Part shown: piece by piece, positions 1-6,394 of the stretch
Layout: each line of letters starts with the position of its first letter
How positions within the stretch are numbered: position 1 is the stretch's first letter
Assembly: GCF_001280005.1 (NCBI RefSeq)
Contig: NZ_LGDW01000099.1
Span: 1-11,969, forward strand
Reading direction: 5' to 3'
Length of the DNA: 11,969 nt
Source: Streptomyces sp. NRRL WC-3618
GTDB taxonomy: Bacteria > Actinomycetota > Actinomycetes > Streptomycetales > Streptomycetaceae
The notes under the pieces: generated by a model
What the model was told of the DNA's origin: nothing
Databases searched by the model: none
Seen by the model: only the letters and a program-made list of their open reading frames with translations
Program-made: the position numbers and the translations under genes

Positions 1-300
1 CACCGACACATACCCCCCGCCCACCGACCGCCCGCCCGGCAGCACCGCCACCCACGCATCCCGCCCAGCAGCCCTCACCATCCGCGCCGTCCGCCAGCTC
101 CCCCCGTCGTCGTACGACACCTCCACCGCCACCGACCGCACCGCCGAGGAAGCCGCCCCCGGCTGCCGTACCAGCCGCATCGGCAGAACCGGCGAACCCC
201 CGTGTTGGTCTGGTCGACACGCGGCGCGAAGTCGAACGCCGACAGCCCCACCGGTACCCGCCCGCGCACCAGGCGCAGCGGGCCCGGGTGTACCGGGAGT
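1..300 (-). pseudogene. 3' remnant of a secreted S8 peptidase-like protein, frameshifted and 5'-truncated; runs off the left edge
   Basis: Read on the minus strand, about 300-200 gives LPVHPGPLRLVRGRVPVG followed by LSAFDFAPRVDQTNTG. The coding pattern then continues in another frame from about 200 to 1, as PVLPMRLVRQPGAASSAV and then VEVSYDDGGSWRTARMVR. The SYDDGG.W strand followed by alternating Val/Ala resembles the beta-rich C-terminal region of large Streptomyces S8-type secreted peptidases; this family call is from memory. The two frames join if the five-C run at 197-201 had six bases, so a one-base deletion (or sequencing error) is the simplest explanation. The first frame is closed upstream by a TAA at 321-323, and no further coding pattern is seen before the thiolase promoter region. 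The catalytic part is therefore absent, and I read this as a decaying gene end. The family assignment is tentative. Confidence 0.45.
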
Positions 301-373
301 GGCTGGCGGGAAGGGGCCGATTACCACCGGCGTCCGGCGCGTCCGGCACAACCGCCGGCGCATCCGGTACCGA

Positions 374-389
374 GTGAGCAAGCGCTTAG
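374..389. promoter_or_regulatory. Palindrome upstream of the thiolase, possible TetR-type operator
   Basis: GTGAGCAAGCGCTTAG contains the perfect 8-bp palindrome AAGCGCTT at 380-387, followed by a short A/T run (aaaatt). Similar AAGCGCTT-centred sites occur, as I recall, before actinobacterial acyl-CoA metabolism genes, which fits the thiolase downstream. The role is inferred only. A second small inverted repeat, GTCAC-agcc-GTGAC, lies at 413-426. Confidence 0.3.
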
Positions 390-451
390 AAAATTGCGGC
401 CGGAGTCACACCGTCACAGCCGTGACCGGGGCCCTACGTACGGGTAACTTC

Positions 452-486
452 CAGACCAGGTCTGCTTACACCCAGGTCTTACACCC
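452..486. promoter_or_regulatory. Overlapping inverted and direct repeats just upstream of the thiolase start
   Basis: A perfect inverted repeat, CAGACC-A-GGTCTG, occupies 452-464. It overlaps a direct repeat in which CCAGGTCT and TTACACCC recur: 456-473 with an inserted GC, and 472-486 without it. The copies start 16 bp apart and end about 20 bp before the ATG at 507. This position suits an operator or activator site for the thiolase promoter. The regulator is unknown and I cannot assign -10/-35 elements with confidence. Confidence 0.35.
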
Positions 487-506
487 ACGTCGCCAATGGA
501 GCCGTC

Positions 507-1727
507 ATGCCGGAAGCCGTCATCGTCTCGACCGCCCGCTCGCCCATCGGACGCGCCTTCAAGGGGTCCCTCAAGGAGCTGCGCGCGGACGATCTCACCG
601 CCACGATCATCCAGGCCGCGCTGGCCAAGGTCCCGGAGCTGGACCCGCGGGACATCGACGACCTGATGCTCGGCTGCGGTCTGCCCGGCGGTGAGCAGGG
701 CAACAACCTCGGGCGGATCGTCGCCGTACAGATGGGCATGGACTACCTGCCGGGCTGCACGGTCACCCGTTACTGTTCCTCGTCGCTCCAGACGTCCCGT
801 ATGGCGCTGCACGCCATCAAGGCCGGCGAGGGTGACGTGTTCATCTCCGCCGGTGTCGAGATGGTCTCCCGGTTCACGAAGGGCAACTCCGACTCGCTGC
901 CGGATACGCACAACCCGCTGTTCGCGGAGGCCGAGGCGCGTACCGCCGCCGTCGCCGAGCAGGAGGGCACCTCGTGGCACGACCCGCGTGAGGACGGCCT
1001 CGTGCCGGACGCCTACATCTCCATGGGGCAGACCGCGGAGAACCTCGCCCGGCTGAAGGGCGTGACCCGTCGGGACATGGACGAGTTCGGTGTCCGTTCG
1101 CAGAACCTCGCCGAGGAAGCCATCAAGAACGGCTTCTGGGAGCGCGAGATCACCCCGGTGACGCTGCCCGACGGCACGGTCGTCAGCAAGGACGACGGTC
1201 CGCGCGCAGGCGTGACGCTGGAGGGCACTCAGGGGCTCAAGCCGGTGTTCCGTCCGGACGGTCTGGTCACGGCCGGCAACTGCTGCCCGTTGAACGACGG
1301 CGCCGCCGCCGTCGTCGTCATGAGCGACACGAAGGCGCGCGAGCTGGGCCTCACGCCGCTGGCCCGCATCGTGTCGACCGGCGTCTCCGGCCTCTCCCCC
1401 GAGATCATGGGCCTCGGCCCGGTCGAGGCAAGCCGTCAGGCACTGCGTCGCGCCGGCCTCACGATCGACGACATCGACCTGGCCGAGATCAACGAGGCGT
1501 TCGCCGCCCAGGTGATCCCCTCCTACCGCGACCTGGGCATCCCGCTGGAGAAGGTGAACGTGAACGGCGGCGCCATCGCGGTCGGCCACCCGTTCGGCAT
1601 GACGGGCGCCCGGATCACCGGCACCCTCATCAACTCCCTCCAGTTCCACGACAAGCAGTTCGGCCTGGAGACGATGTGCGTCGGCGGCGGCCAGGGCATG
1701 GCGATGGTCATCGAGCGCCTGAGCTAG
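507..1727 (+). CDS. Acetyl-CoA C-acyltransferase (thiolase)
   Basis: This 406-residue protein has the length and motifs of a biosynthetic/degradative thiolase, which cleaves 3-ketoacyl-CoA with CoA or condenses two acyl-CoAs in the cytoplasm. The acyl-accepting cysteine is Cys90 in [10 protein letters not shown]. The C-terminal catalytic signatures are [10 protein letters not shown] with His361 and CVGGGQGMA with Cys391; NEAFAAQ lies between them. All three catalytic residues are present, so it should be active. The ATG at 507 is supported by GGAG at 498-501, five bases upstream. It stands alone, with no 3-hydroxyacyl-CoA dehydrogenase/enoyl-CoA hydratase partner in the window and hairpins after the stop. 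[10 protein letters not shown] rather than the NRLCGSG of typical acetoacetyl-CoA thiolases suggests a FadA/FadI-like or related subfamily. Chain-length preference cannot be read from the sequence. Confidence 0.93.
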   Translation: MPEAVIVSTARSPIGRAFKGSLKELRADDLTATIIQAALAKVPELDPRDIDDLMLGCGLPGGEQGNNLGRIVAVQMGMDYLPGCTVTRYCSSSLQTSRMALHAIKAGEGDVFISAGVEMVSRFTKGNSDSLPDTHNPLFAEAEARTAAVAEQEGTSWHDPREDGLVPDAYISMGQTAENLARLKGVTRRDMDEFGVRSQNLAEEAIKNGFWEREITPVTLPDGTVVSKDDGPRAGVTLEGTQGLKPVFRPDGLVTAGNCCPLNDGAAAVVVMSDTKARELGLTPLARIVSTGVSGLSPEIMGLGPVEASRQALRRAGLTIDDIDLAEINEAFAAQVIPSYRDLGIPLEKVNVNGGAIAVGHPFGMTGARITGTLINSLQFHDKQFGLETMCVGGGQGMAMVIERLS

Positions 1728-1761
1728 AACGGGAGCTGGAGCTGAGGCTGGGACTGGAGCT

Positions 1762-1781
1762 GGGGCCAGCCGGCCGGCCCC
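1762..1781 (+). terminator. GC hairpin downstream of the thiolase
   Basis: GGGGCC (1762-1767) and GGCCCC (1776-1781) flank an 8-base loop, 34 bases after the thiolase stop. There is no U-tract. It may act with the stronger hairpin at 1841-1875. The stretch before it (1731-1762) is purine-rich and repeats GGAGCTG-like units. Confidence 0.35.
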
Positions 1782-1840
1782 TGCGATCCCAACTGGCCGA
1801 ATCGTTTCGGTAATCGGCTGGATGCACCGCGTGATGCCTC

Positions 1841-1875
1841 GGCCCGGAACCCCGTAACCACCGGGGTTCTGGGCC
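1841..1875 (+). terminator. Strong stem-loop terminator candidate after the thiolase
   Basis: GGCCCGGAACCCCG (1841-1854) pairs with CGGGGTTCTGGGCC (1862-1875): 13 Watson-Crick pairs plus one G.U pair around a 7-base loop. GATTTG follows. In the 346-bp interval 1728-2073 this is the only clear feature besides the GC hairpin. The rest should contain the promoter of the gene at 2074, but I cannot place it confidently. Confidence 0.55.
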
Positions 1876-2073
1876 GATTTGTGATCCAATCTCCCCCAGG
1901 ATGTGACCTATCTCGCTCCGGAGAGGTATTTACGCAGGTCAGAGCACGTTCGACCCCAAACCCCGGACCCAAAGCCCTGTCCGTTTCGTGACGTTACGCA
2001 CTGACAGGTGGTTAGTCCATCGTTCAAGCTGATGTAGGAAGTCGGGGGTCGACTTTGAACCGGGAGTACGTCA

Positions 2074-2871
2074 GTGAGCGCTATGCCTCTTGCTCTGCTG
2101 CTCGCCACAGCCACCATCACCACGGCCGTGGGCGTCGCCGTTCTGCGCACCCTGCTGGGGCTGCGTCGACAGATCACGGCCCTGCACGCCGAGCTCGCCG
2201 CCCAGCACCTCGCCGTAGGCGCACATGGTCTCGTGCCGCAGGCCCGCACCTCCTCGGACACCGCCGCGATACGCGCCGCGGTGGCCGAGGCGCTCGCCGA
2301 GGAGCGGGAGCGGGAGCTCGCCGAGGCCCGTGCCTTCTGGGCCGCCCAGGAGGCACGTGACGCCGCGGACGCGCCCTCTCTGCTCGGCCTCCCGGACAGC
2401 GAACTGTTCCTGCCGCGCCCGGCGGACTTCGCGGGCCTGGAGTCCCTGGAGCCGGTGACCGAGCCCAGCACCGACGTCGACGAGTTCGCCGGCGAGTCCG
2501 CCGAACTGGCCGCCGCCCGTCGCCGGCACCCCTCGCACCCCGACTTCGTACCGGCCCAGTCGCCCGGCGTGAACGACCACGAACGCACGGTCGCCTGCCT
2601 CGAGGACCTCGCCGACTCCCGCACCACCCTGGCCGACGTCCGCCCCGGTCCCCTGGGCACCCTCGACGTCTACGTCTTCACGGACGGTACGACGCTCTGC
2701 ATGACGCCGGGCCACCGCGAAACAGCGGAACGCCTCTCCGCAGCGCTGCGCGCGGGCGCGGCCCCGGTCCTCCTCGGCGGCTCGGGCGTCTCCGGCGCCT
2801 ACGCCCTGACCTTCGAATGCGGCGAGGAGACGGTGTACGTCCTGGCGGACAGGGTCATAGCGTCCCTCTGA
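2074..2871 (+). CDS. Hypothetical membrane-anchored protein with a helical middle region
   Basis: The 265-residue product is not one I recognise. Residues 5-28 form one hydrophobic segment followed by LLGLRR, which suggests an N-terminal membrane anchor with the rest on the cytoplasmic side, although the orientation is inferred. Residues about 30-100 are Ala/Glu/Arg-rich and helical (AEALAEERERELAEARAF), possibly coiled coil. An acidic linker follows, then a compact C-terminal part with VYVFTDGTTLCMTPGHR, APVLLGGSGVSGAYALTF and ETVYVLADRV, which looks like a small beta-rich domain. The GTG at 2074 is chosen because GGGAG at 2062-2066 is seven bases upstream; an ATG at 2083 is in frame but less well spaced. 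Codon use matches the neighbours. A hairpin overlaps the stop. Confidence 0.8.
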   Translation: MSAMPLALLLATATITTAVGVAVLRTLLGLRRQITALHAELAAQHLAVGAHGLVPQARTSSDTAAIRAAVAEALAEERERELAEARAFWAAQEARDAADAPSLLGLPDSELFLPRPADFAGLESLEPVTEPSTDVDEFAGESAELAAARRRHPSHPDFVPAQSPGVNDHERTVACLEDLADSRTTLADVRPGPLGTLDVYVFTDGTTLCMTPGHRETAERLSAALRAGAAPVLLGGSGVSGAYALTFECGEETVYVLADRVIASL

Positions 2872-2887
2872 CGCACCCCGTCAGAGG
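2865..2887. terminator. Perfect hairpin overlapping the stop codon of the 2074-2871 gene
   Basis: CCTCTGACG (2865-2873) and CGTCAGAGG (2879-2887) form a perfect 9-bp stem with a 5-base loop. The TGA stop at 2869-2871 lies inside the left arm. There is no U-run, as is common for Streptomyces terminators. It sits in the convergent junction with the minus-strand gene ending at 2980. Confidence 0.6.
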
Positions 2888-2890
2888 CGC

Positions 2891-2910
2891 GGGGCGGTGA
2901 CATCCGCCCC
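2891..2910. terminator. Second hairpin in the convergent junction
   Basis: GGGGCGG (2891-2897), loop tgacat, and CCGCCCC (2904-2910) form a perfect 7-bp stem four bases after the first hairpin. A tandem of GC hairpins fits bidirectional termination between the plus-strand gene ending at 2871 and the minus-strand gene ending at 2980. Confidence 0.45.
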
Positions 2911-2979
2911 CGTGCCGCGCCCGCGCCGCGGGCGAGTCCAGCAACCACCGGGGTACGGCCGACACCAGGCCCCTGCTCC

Positions 2980-3291
2980 TCACACCCCGGCCCGCTGCTG
3001 AGCCTCCGCCACCAGCGTCAGCGCCGAGGCCAACTCGGCCTCACCCCGCAACACCAGCGCCAGATCATGCGCGGCGACGGTGACCTGATCCGCGGCGGCG
3101 AACATCCCCACGTCAGGCATCACGCGCGGCTCGACGCCGGGCGACTCCACCACCTGGGCCCGCCGCGCCAGTTCCCTGGCCAGCCCCAACGCCTCCGCCG
3201 CGGCCCCCCTCTGCAGCCGACTCTGCGGCGCAGCCCGCAACCGGTCGGCGAAGTGATCCACTGCGAGCGTCAAAGGCGAGGTATCCAGCAC
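2980..3291 (-). CDS. Small helical hypothetical protein, probably leaderless
   Basis: This is a 103-residue product of unrecognised family, rich in Ala, Leu and Arg. It has an apparent helical pattern (LTLAVDHFADRLR, AAAEALGLARELARRA, AAHDLALVLRGEAELASAL) and no membrane segment or signal peptide. The GTG at 3291 has no purine-rich ribosome binding site in front of it. A promoter-like pair lies so close that transcription would begin at or next to the GTG, which supports a leaderless mRNA and this start. The stop is TGA at 2980-2982. It is divergent from the DUF4287-type gene, with about 104 bp between starts. Codon bias agrees with a real gene. Confidence 0.68.
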   Translation of the reverse strand: MLDTSPLTLAVDHFADRLRAAPQSRLQRGAAAEALGLARELARRAQVVESPGVEPRVMPDVGMFAAADQVTVAAHDLALVLRGEAELASALTLVAEAQQRAGV

Positions 3292-3297
3292 GCCGCG

Positions 3298-3328
3298 AGA
3301 CTACGCGCCGCAGCGGGACTGTTGCCAA
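3298..3328 (-). promoter_or_regulatory. Candidate promoter for the leaderless 2980-3291 gene, with an 11-bp palindrome on its -35
   Basis: On the minus strand TTGGCA (3328-3323) is separated by 19 bp from TAGTCT (3303-3298). The GTG start is seven bases after the -10, where transcription would normally start. TGTTG-C-CAACA (3320-3330) is a perfect small palindrome covering the -35 and could bind a repressor. This is pattern-based only. Confidence 0.4.
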
Positions 3329-3395
3329 CAACCCAACACTCAGGCACCGTGGCGTGAAGGACCGGCTTACATCCCCTTTGCGTCCGGAGGCGCCG

Positions 3396-3626
3396 ATGTC
3401 CCACGTCCTCTCCGAGGAGACCCACCGCAACATGCTCGCCCGCATCCCCCAATGCACCGGTCGTGAAGTGTCCGACTGGTTGCGCACCGTTGACGAAGGC
3501 CCCTCCCTCTTCCGCTTCGAGGAGAAGGTCAGCTGGCTCCGGCACGAGCACAACCTCGCGTACGGACACGCCAAGGCGATCATTCACGAGTACGACCTGA
3601 GGAGGGCCGCGCGCAAGCTTCTCTGA
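3396..3626 (+). CDS. Small DUF4287-type protein
   Basis: The 76-residue protein begins MSHVLSEETHRNMLARIP. It carries the pattern I associate with DUF4287: a TGR.VSDWLRTV segment, then a helix with VSWLRHEHNLAYGHAKAIIHEY near the end. The conserved core is W-L-x2-EH-x-L-x2-GHA-x-AI. The function of the family is not established. I prefer the ATG at 3396 because GGAGG at 3386-3390 is five bases upstream. An upstream GTG at 3354 would add 14 residues without a good binding site. The product is soluble and has no catalytic motif. A very strong palindromic terminator follows at 3677-3720, so it appears to be transcribed alone. Confidence 0.85.
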   Translation: MSHVLSEETHRNMLARIPQCTGREVSDWLRTVDEGPSLFRFEEKVSWLRHEHNLAYGHAKAIIHEYDLRRAARKLL

Positions 3627-3676
3627 GAGCCGCACAGCTCCCGGAAGAGAGACCGAGGCGCGCACCGACACCAGAC

Positions 3677-3720
3677 ACCACGACGAAGGGCCCCGGGATC
3701 CCGGGGCCCTTCGTCGTGGT
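3677..3720. terminator. 44-bp perfect palindrome, bidirectional terminator
   Basis: The left arm ACCACGACGAAGGGCCCCGGG (3677-3697) is the exact reverse complement of 3700-3720, and the central two bases are also self-complementary. TTTT covers 3720-3723 on the plus strand. It lies between the DUF4287-type gene (ends 3626, plus) and the YccA gene (ends 3742, minus), so it can end both transcripts. Confidence 0.9.
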
Positions 3721-3741
3721 TTTGCTCTGCGTACCGGGCTA

Positions 3742-4650
3742 CTAGTCGTTGCCCTGCAAAATGGCGACCAGCCGCAGGAACTCCATGTAGATCCAGACCA
3801 GCGTCATCGTCAGACCGAAGGCTGCGAGCCAGGCCTCGTCGCGCGGCGCGCCGTAGGCGATGCCGTCCTCGACCTGCTTGAAGTCGAGGGCGAGGAAGCA
3901 CGCACCGAGCAGGATGCCGATGATGCCGAACATGATGCCGAGGCCGCCGCTGCGGAAGCCGAGGCCGTCACCGCCGCCGAACACCGCGAACAGCAGGTTC
4001 ACGGCCATCAGCAGCACGAAACCGAGCGCGGCCGCCATCACGAAGCCGTAGAAGCGGCGGTTGACGCGGATCCAGCCGGCCTTGTACGCCACGAGTACGG
4101 CCGTGAAGACCGCCATCGTGCCGATCACGGCCTGCATGGCCGCACCGCTCGCGATGTGGTTGTCGACGACGCTGGAGACGACGCCGAGGAAGACACCCTC
4201 GAGCGCCGCGTACGTCACGATCAGCGCGGGCGAGGCCTTGCGCTTGAAGGACTGGACGAGGCCCAGGACCATCGCGACCAGACCGGCGCCGATGGCGATG
4301 CCGTAGGACCGGCCGATGTTCGCGTCGTCGACGGGCAGCAGCGCCCAGGCGAGCGCCGCCGTGACGACCAGCACACCGAGGGTGGTGGCGGTCCGCATGA
4401 CGACGTCGTCCATCGTCATCCGGCCGGTGGAGGCCGGGGCCTGCGGCGGTGCGCCGTGCTGAAGGTCCTGCTGGGCGTAGGGGTTGGTCGCGTACGGGTT
4501 GCCGCCCTGCTGGGCGTGCTGGTCCGCATACGGGTTGCCCGGCTGCGTACCGACAGCGGCGCCCCCGGCCTGCGGCGCGGTGTTGAAGCCCGCGTAGCCG
4601 TTGTCGCGGCTGAACCCCCGTCGCGAGAAGACCGGGTTGCTGCTCCTCAT
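3742..4650 (-). CDS. Bax inhibitor-1/YccA family integral membrane protein
   Basis: This is a 302-residue protein. Residues 1-75 form a polar, low-complexity tail rich in Gln, Gly, Asn and Pro, with three NPYA motifs at about 39, 51 and 56. The membrane core follows from about 80 (TMDDVVMRT) with about seven hydrophobic segments, and the last part contains FLALDFKQVEDGI with Asp256 and Asp262. Acidic residues of this kind form the pH-sensing/Ca2+-leak site of characterised bacterial homologues such as YetJ; that function is a family inference here. The ATG at 4650 is supported by GAGGAG four bases upstream. pobA lies upstream on the same strand but 216 bp away, so a separate promoter is likely. 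The NPYA tail looks like a cytoplasmic extension typical of actinobacterial members. Confidence 0.9.
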   Translation of the reverse strand: MRSSNPVFSRRGFSRDNGYAGFNTAPQAGGAAVGTQPGNPYADQHAQQGGNPYATNPYAQQDLQHGAPPQAPASTGRMTMDDVVMRTATTLGVLVVTAALAWALLPVDDANIGRSYGIAIGAGLVAMVLGLVQSFKRKASPALIVTYAALEGVFLGVVSSVVDNHIASGAAMQAVIGTMAVFTAVLVAYKAGWIRVNRRFYGFVMAAALGFVLLMAVNLLFAVFGGGDGLGFRSGGLGIMFGIIGILLGACFLALDFKQVEDGIAYGAPRDEAWLAAFGLTMTLVWIYMEFLRLVAILQGND

Positions 4651-4851
4651 TTCACTCCTCCATGGCCACCGTGTGTGTAGGCCTTGGGCTCAAGAGTAAT
4701 AGGTGGGCAAAGGATTGACCCTAGTGCTTGAGGAGGATCTTTCCCTTGTCCCTGTCGCGAACACGCTACGCGGCGCCCTGATTCCCGGCTACGGAGCCCC
4801 AGGACCTATGACCAACCCGGTACCGTCCCGAGACCGCCCGCTGATCAACAC

Positions 4852-4866
4852 CGGCCGCCGCGGCCG
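4852..4866 (-). terminator. Short GC hairpin directly after the pobA stop
   Basis: CGGCCG-ccg-CGGCCG abuts the TGA of pobA at 4867-4869. The stem is only 6 bp, has a 3-base loop and no U-tract, so termination is uncertain. The remaining space to the YccA gene (4651-4851) shows no gene I can support. It should carry the YccA promoter. Confidence 0.3.
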
Positions 4867-6039
4867 TCAGAGCGGGAATCCGGTGTAACCCTCTGCGAGG
4901 TCGGTCTCCGCCGAACGGGCGCCGGCGATCCGCTCCAGCCGGGCCAGCTGGAGCCGGTCCTCGAAGGGGGTGGCGTCCGGCATCCGGTGCAGCATGGTCG
5001 TCATGTCGTACGAGAACCGCTCCGCCTGCCAGACCCGGCGCAGACAGGTCTCGGAGTAGGCGTCGAGCAGCTCCGCCGACCCGGTCTCCTTCTGGTGGGT
5101 CAGGGCGCGCGCGAAGGTCATGACGTCCCCGACGGCGAGGTTGAGCCCCTTGGCGCCGGTGGGCGGCACGATGTGCGCGGCGTCGCCGGCCAGGAACAGC
5201 CGCCCGTACCGCATCGGCTCGTGGACGTAGCTGCGCATCGGTGTCACGGACTTCTGGGTGATGGGCCCCCGGTCGAGCTTCCAGCCGTCGGCGGTCTCGA
5301 AGCGCCGCTCCAGCTCGTCCCAGATCTCCTCGTCGCTCCACTCTTCGGCGTCGGTGCCGTCCGGCACCTGGAGGTAGAGGCGGGAGACGGACGGGGAGCG
5401 CATGGAGAGGAGGGCGAAACCGCGGTCGTGGCGGGCGTAGACCAGCTCGTCGTGCGAGGGCGGTACGTCGGCGAGGACGCCGAGCCAGCCGAAGGGGTAC
5501 GTGCGTTCGAAGACCCGGGTGAGTTCGGCGGGGATCGCCGTACGGGCCACCCCCCAGAAACCGTCGCACCCGACGACGTACTCGCACTCCAGTACGTCCT
5601 CCCGCCCCTCGCGGCGGAACCGCACCCGCGGACTGCCGCTGTCGGCGCCCTCCACGGCGAGCGCCTCCGCCTCGAAGAGGAGCGGGCCGCCCTCCGCGAG
5701 CTGGAGGGCGATGAGGTCCTTGCAGACCTCGGTCTGCGCGTACACCATCACGGACCGGCCGCCGGTGAGAGCGGGGAAGTCGACGCGGTGGCGCTTGCGG
5801 TCGTAGCGCAGCTCGATGCCGTCGTGGCGCAGGCCCTCCCGGTCCATACGGGCGCCGGCGCCGGCCTCGCGCAGCACGTCGACGGTCCCCTGCTCCAGAA
5901 TCCCGGCCCGCTGCCGGCGTTCCACGTACTCCCGGTCGCGGCTTTCCAGGACGACCGAGTCGATACCGGCGTTGTGGAGCAGCCGCGCGAGCAGGAGCCC
6001 GGCGGGGCCTGCTCCGATGATGCCGACGGTGGTACGCAT
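4867..6039 (-). CDS. pobA: 4-hydroxybenzoate 3-monooxygenase (FAD, NAD(P)H)
   Basis: The enzyme hydroxylates 4-hydroxybenzoate to protocatechuate in the cytoplasm, feeding the beta-ketoadipate pathway. The 390-residue product aligns without gaps, at every position checked, with the Pseudomonas fluorescens PobA numbering as I remember it. GIIGAGPAG (6-14) binds FAD, and Arg44, His72, Asp159-Gly160, Gly285-Asp286 and Pro293 match. The substrate-site residues Tyr201, Ser212, Arg214, Arg220, Tyr222 and Tyr385 are all present. Position 33, an Arg linked to NADPH use in Pseudomonas, is Ser here, while Tyr38 and Arg42 are kept, so cofactor preference is open. The ATG at 6039 is set by the family N-terminus; only a weak AAGGGA lies upstream. 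No pca genes or regulator are adjacent. Candidate operator repeats lie in 6063-6100. Confidence 0.96.
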   Translation of the reverse strand: MRTTVGIIGAGPAGLLLARLLHNAGIDSVVLESRDREYVERRQRAGILEQGTVDVLREAGAGARMDREGLRHDGIELRYDRKRHRVDFPALTGGRSVMVYAQTEVCKDLIALQLAEGGPLLFEAEALAVEGADSGSPRVRFRREGREDVLECEYVVGCDGFWGVARTAIPAELTRVFERTYPFGWLGVLADVPPSHDELVYARHDRGFALLSMRSPSVSRLYLQVPDGTDAEEWSDEEIWDELERRFETADGWKLDRGPITQKSVTPMRSYVHEPMRYGRLFLAGDAAHIVPPTGAKGLNLAVGDVMTFARALTHQKETGSAELLDAYSETCLRRVWQAERFSYDMTTMLHRMPDATPFEDRLQLARLERIAGARSAETDLAEGYTGFPL

Positions 6040-6062
6040 CGGTCGATCCCTTCGTTGACTTC

Positions 6063-6100
6063 TTCACGTTCGTTCGCGTAGTGAAATTTCCTTCACGAAC
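6063..6100. promoter_or_regulatory. Half-site repeats before pobA, candidate operator
   Basis: Three TTCAC/GTGAA half-sites alternate in orientation: TTCAC at 6063-6067, GTGAA at 6081-6085 and TTCAC at 6092-6096. The last two form GTGAA-6 bp-TTCAC, and the flanks contain GTTCG and CGAAC. The site starts 24 bp upstream of the pobA ATG. Streptomyces pobA is, to my knowledge, controlled by an IclR-type regulator encoded elsewhere; linking this site to it is a guess. Confidence 0.4.
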
Positions 6101-6308
6101 TTACCGCCATGAGTGTCCGACCGCATACGCCCGCTGTCAACGGTTCTGCGAAACGCCACCCACAGGTCGCGGAAGTCGTGGGCCCCCTGCTCGCCGCCTC
6201 TTCGGCCGCCGAGACGCCGCTTCACCCGGAGAACTGGCGCCCTGACCGCTTCGGCCCTTCGTGGGGTTGCATACGCCATGGCTTGAACTTAGGGGCGCCG
6301 CAGTTCCC

Positions 6309-6387
6309 TGGTGCTCCCGTGGTGCTCCCACGACACGAAACGGCAACGGCGGCAACTGGCTGTTCTTGCAGGTCACGCGGTGTGACC
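6309..6387 (-). terminator. Repeats and hairpins downstream of the bldA tRNA
   Basis: Just past the tRNA 3' end, GGTCAC (6371-6376), gcggt, and GTGACC (6382-6387) form a 6-bp hairpin. Further on, TGGTGCTCCC occurs twice in tandem (6309-6318 and 6320-6329), and CGTGG-tgctc-CCACG (6318-6332) can also fold. None has a U-tract. They may terminate or help process the tRNA precursor. The 355-bp gap 6040-6394 otherwise holds only the pobA upstream region. Reading frames there run into the tRNA antisense or the pobA promoter and lack ribosome binding sites. Confidence 0.35.
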
Positions 6388-6394
6388 ACGGAAG

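Noticed and set aside
414..1889. Long minus-strand open frame opposite the thiolase
   Set aside because: Antisense shadow. It overlaps the whole thiolase, whose catalytic motifs are intact.
4703..4888. Plus-strand 61-codon frame between the YccA and pobA genes
   Set aside because: There is no ribosome binding site or recognisable product, and it runs into the pobA 3' end on the other strand.
6064..6279. Minus-strand 71-codon frame between bldA and pobA
   Set aside because: It has no ribosome binding site and an unusual Arg-rich composition, and it overlaps the pobA promoter repeats.
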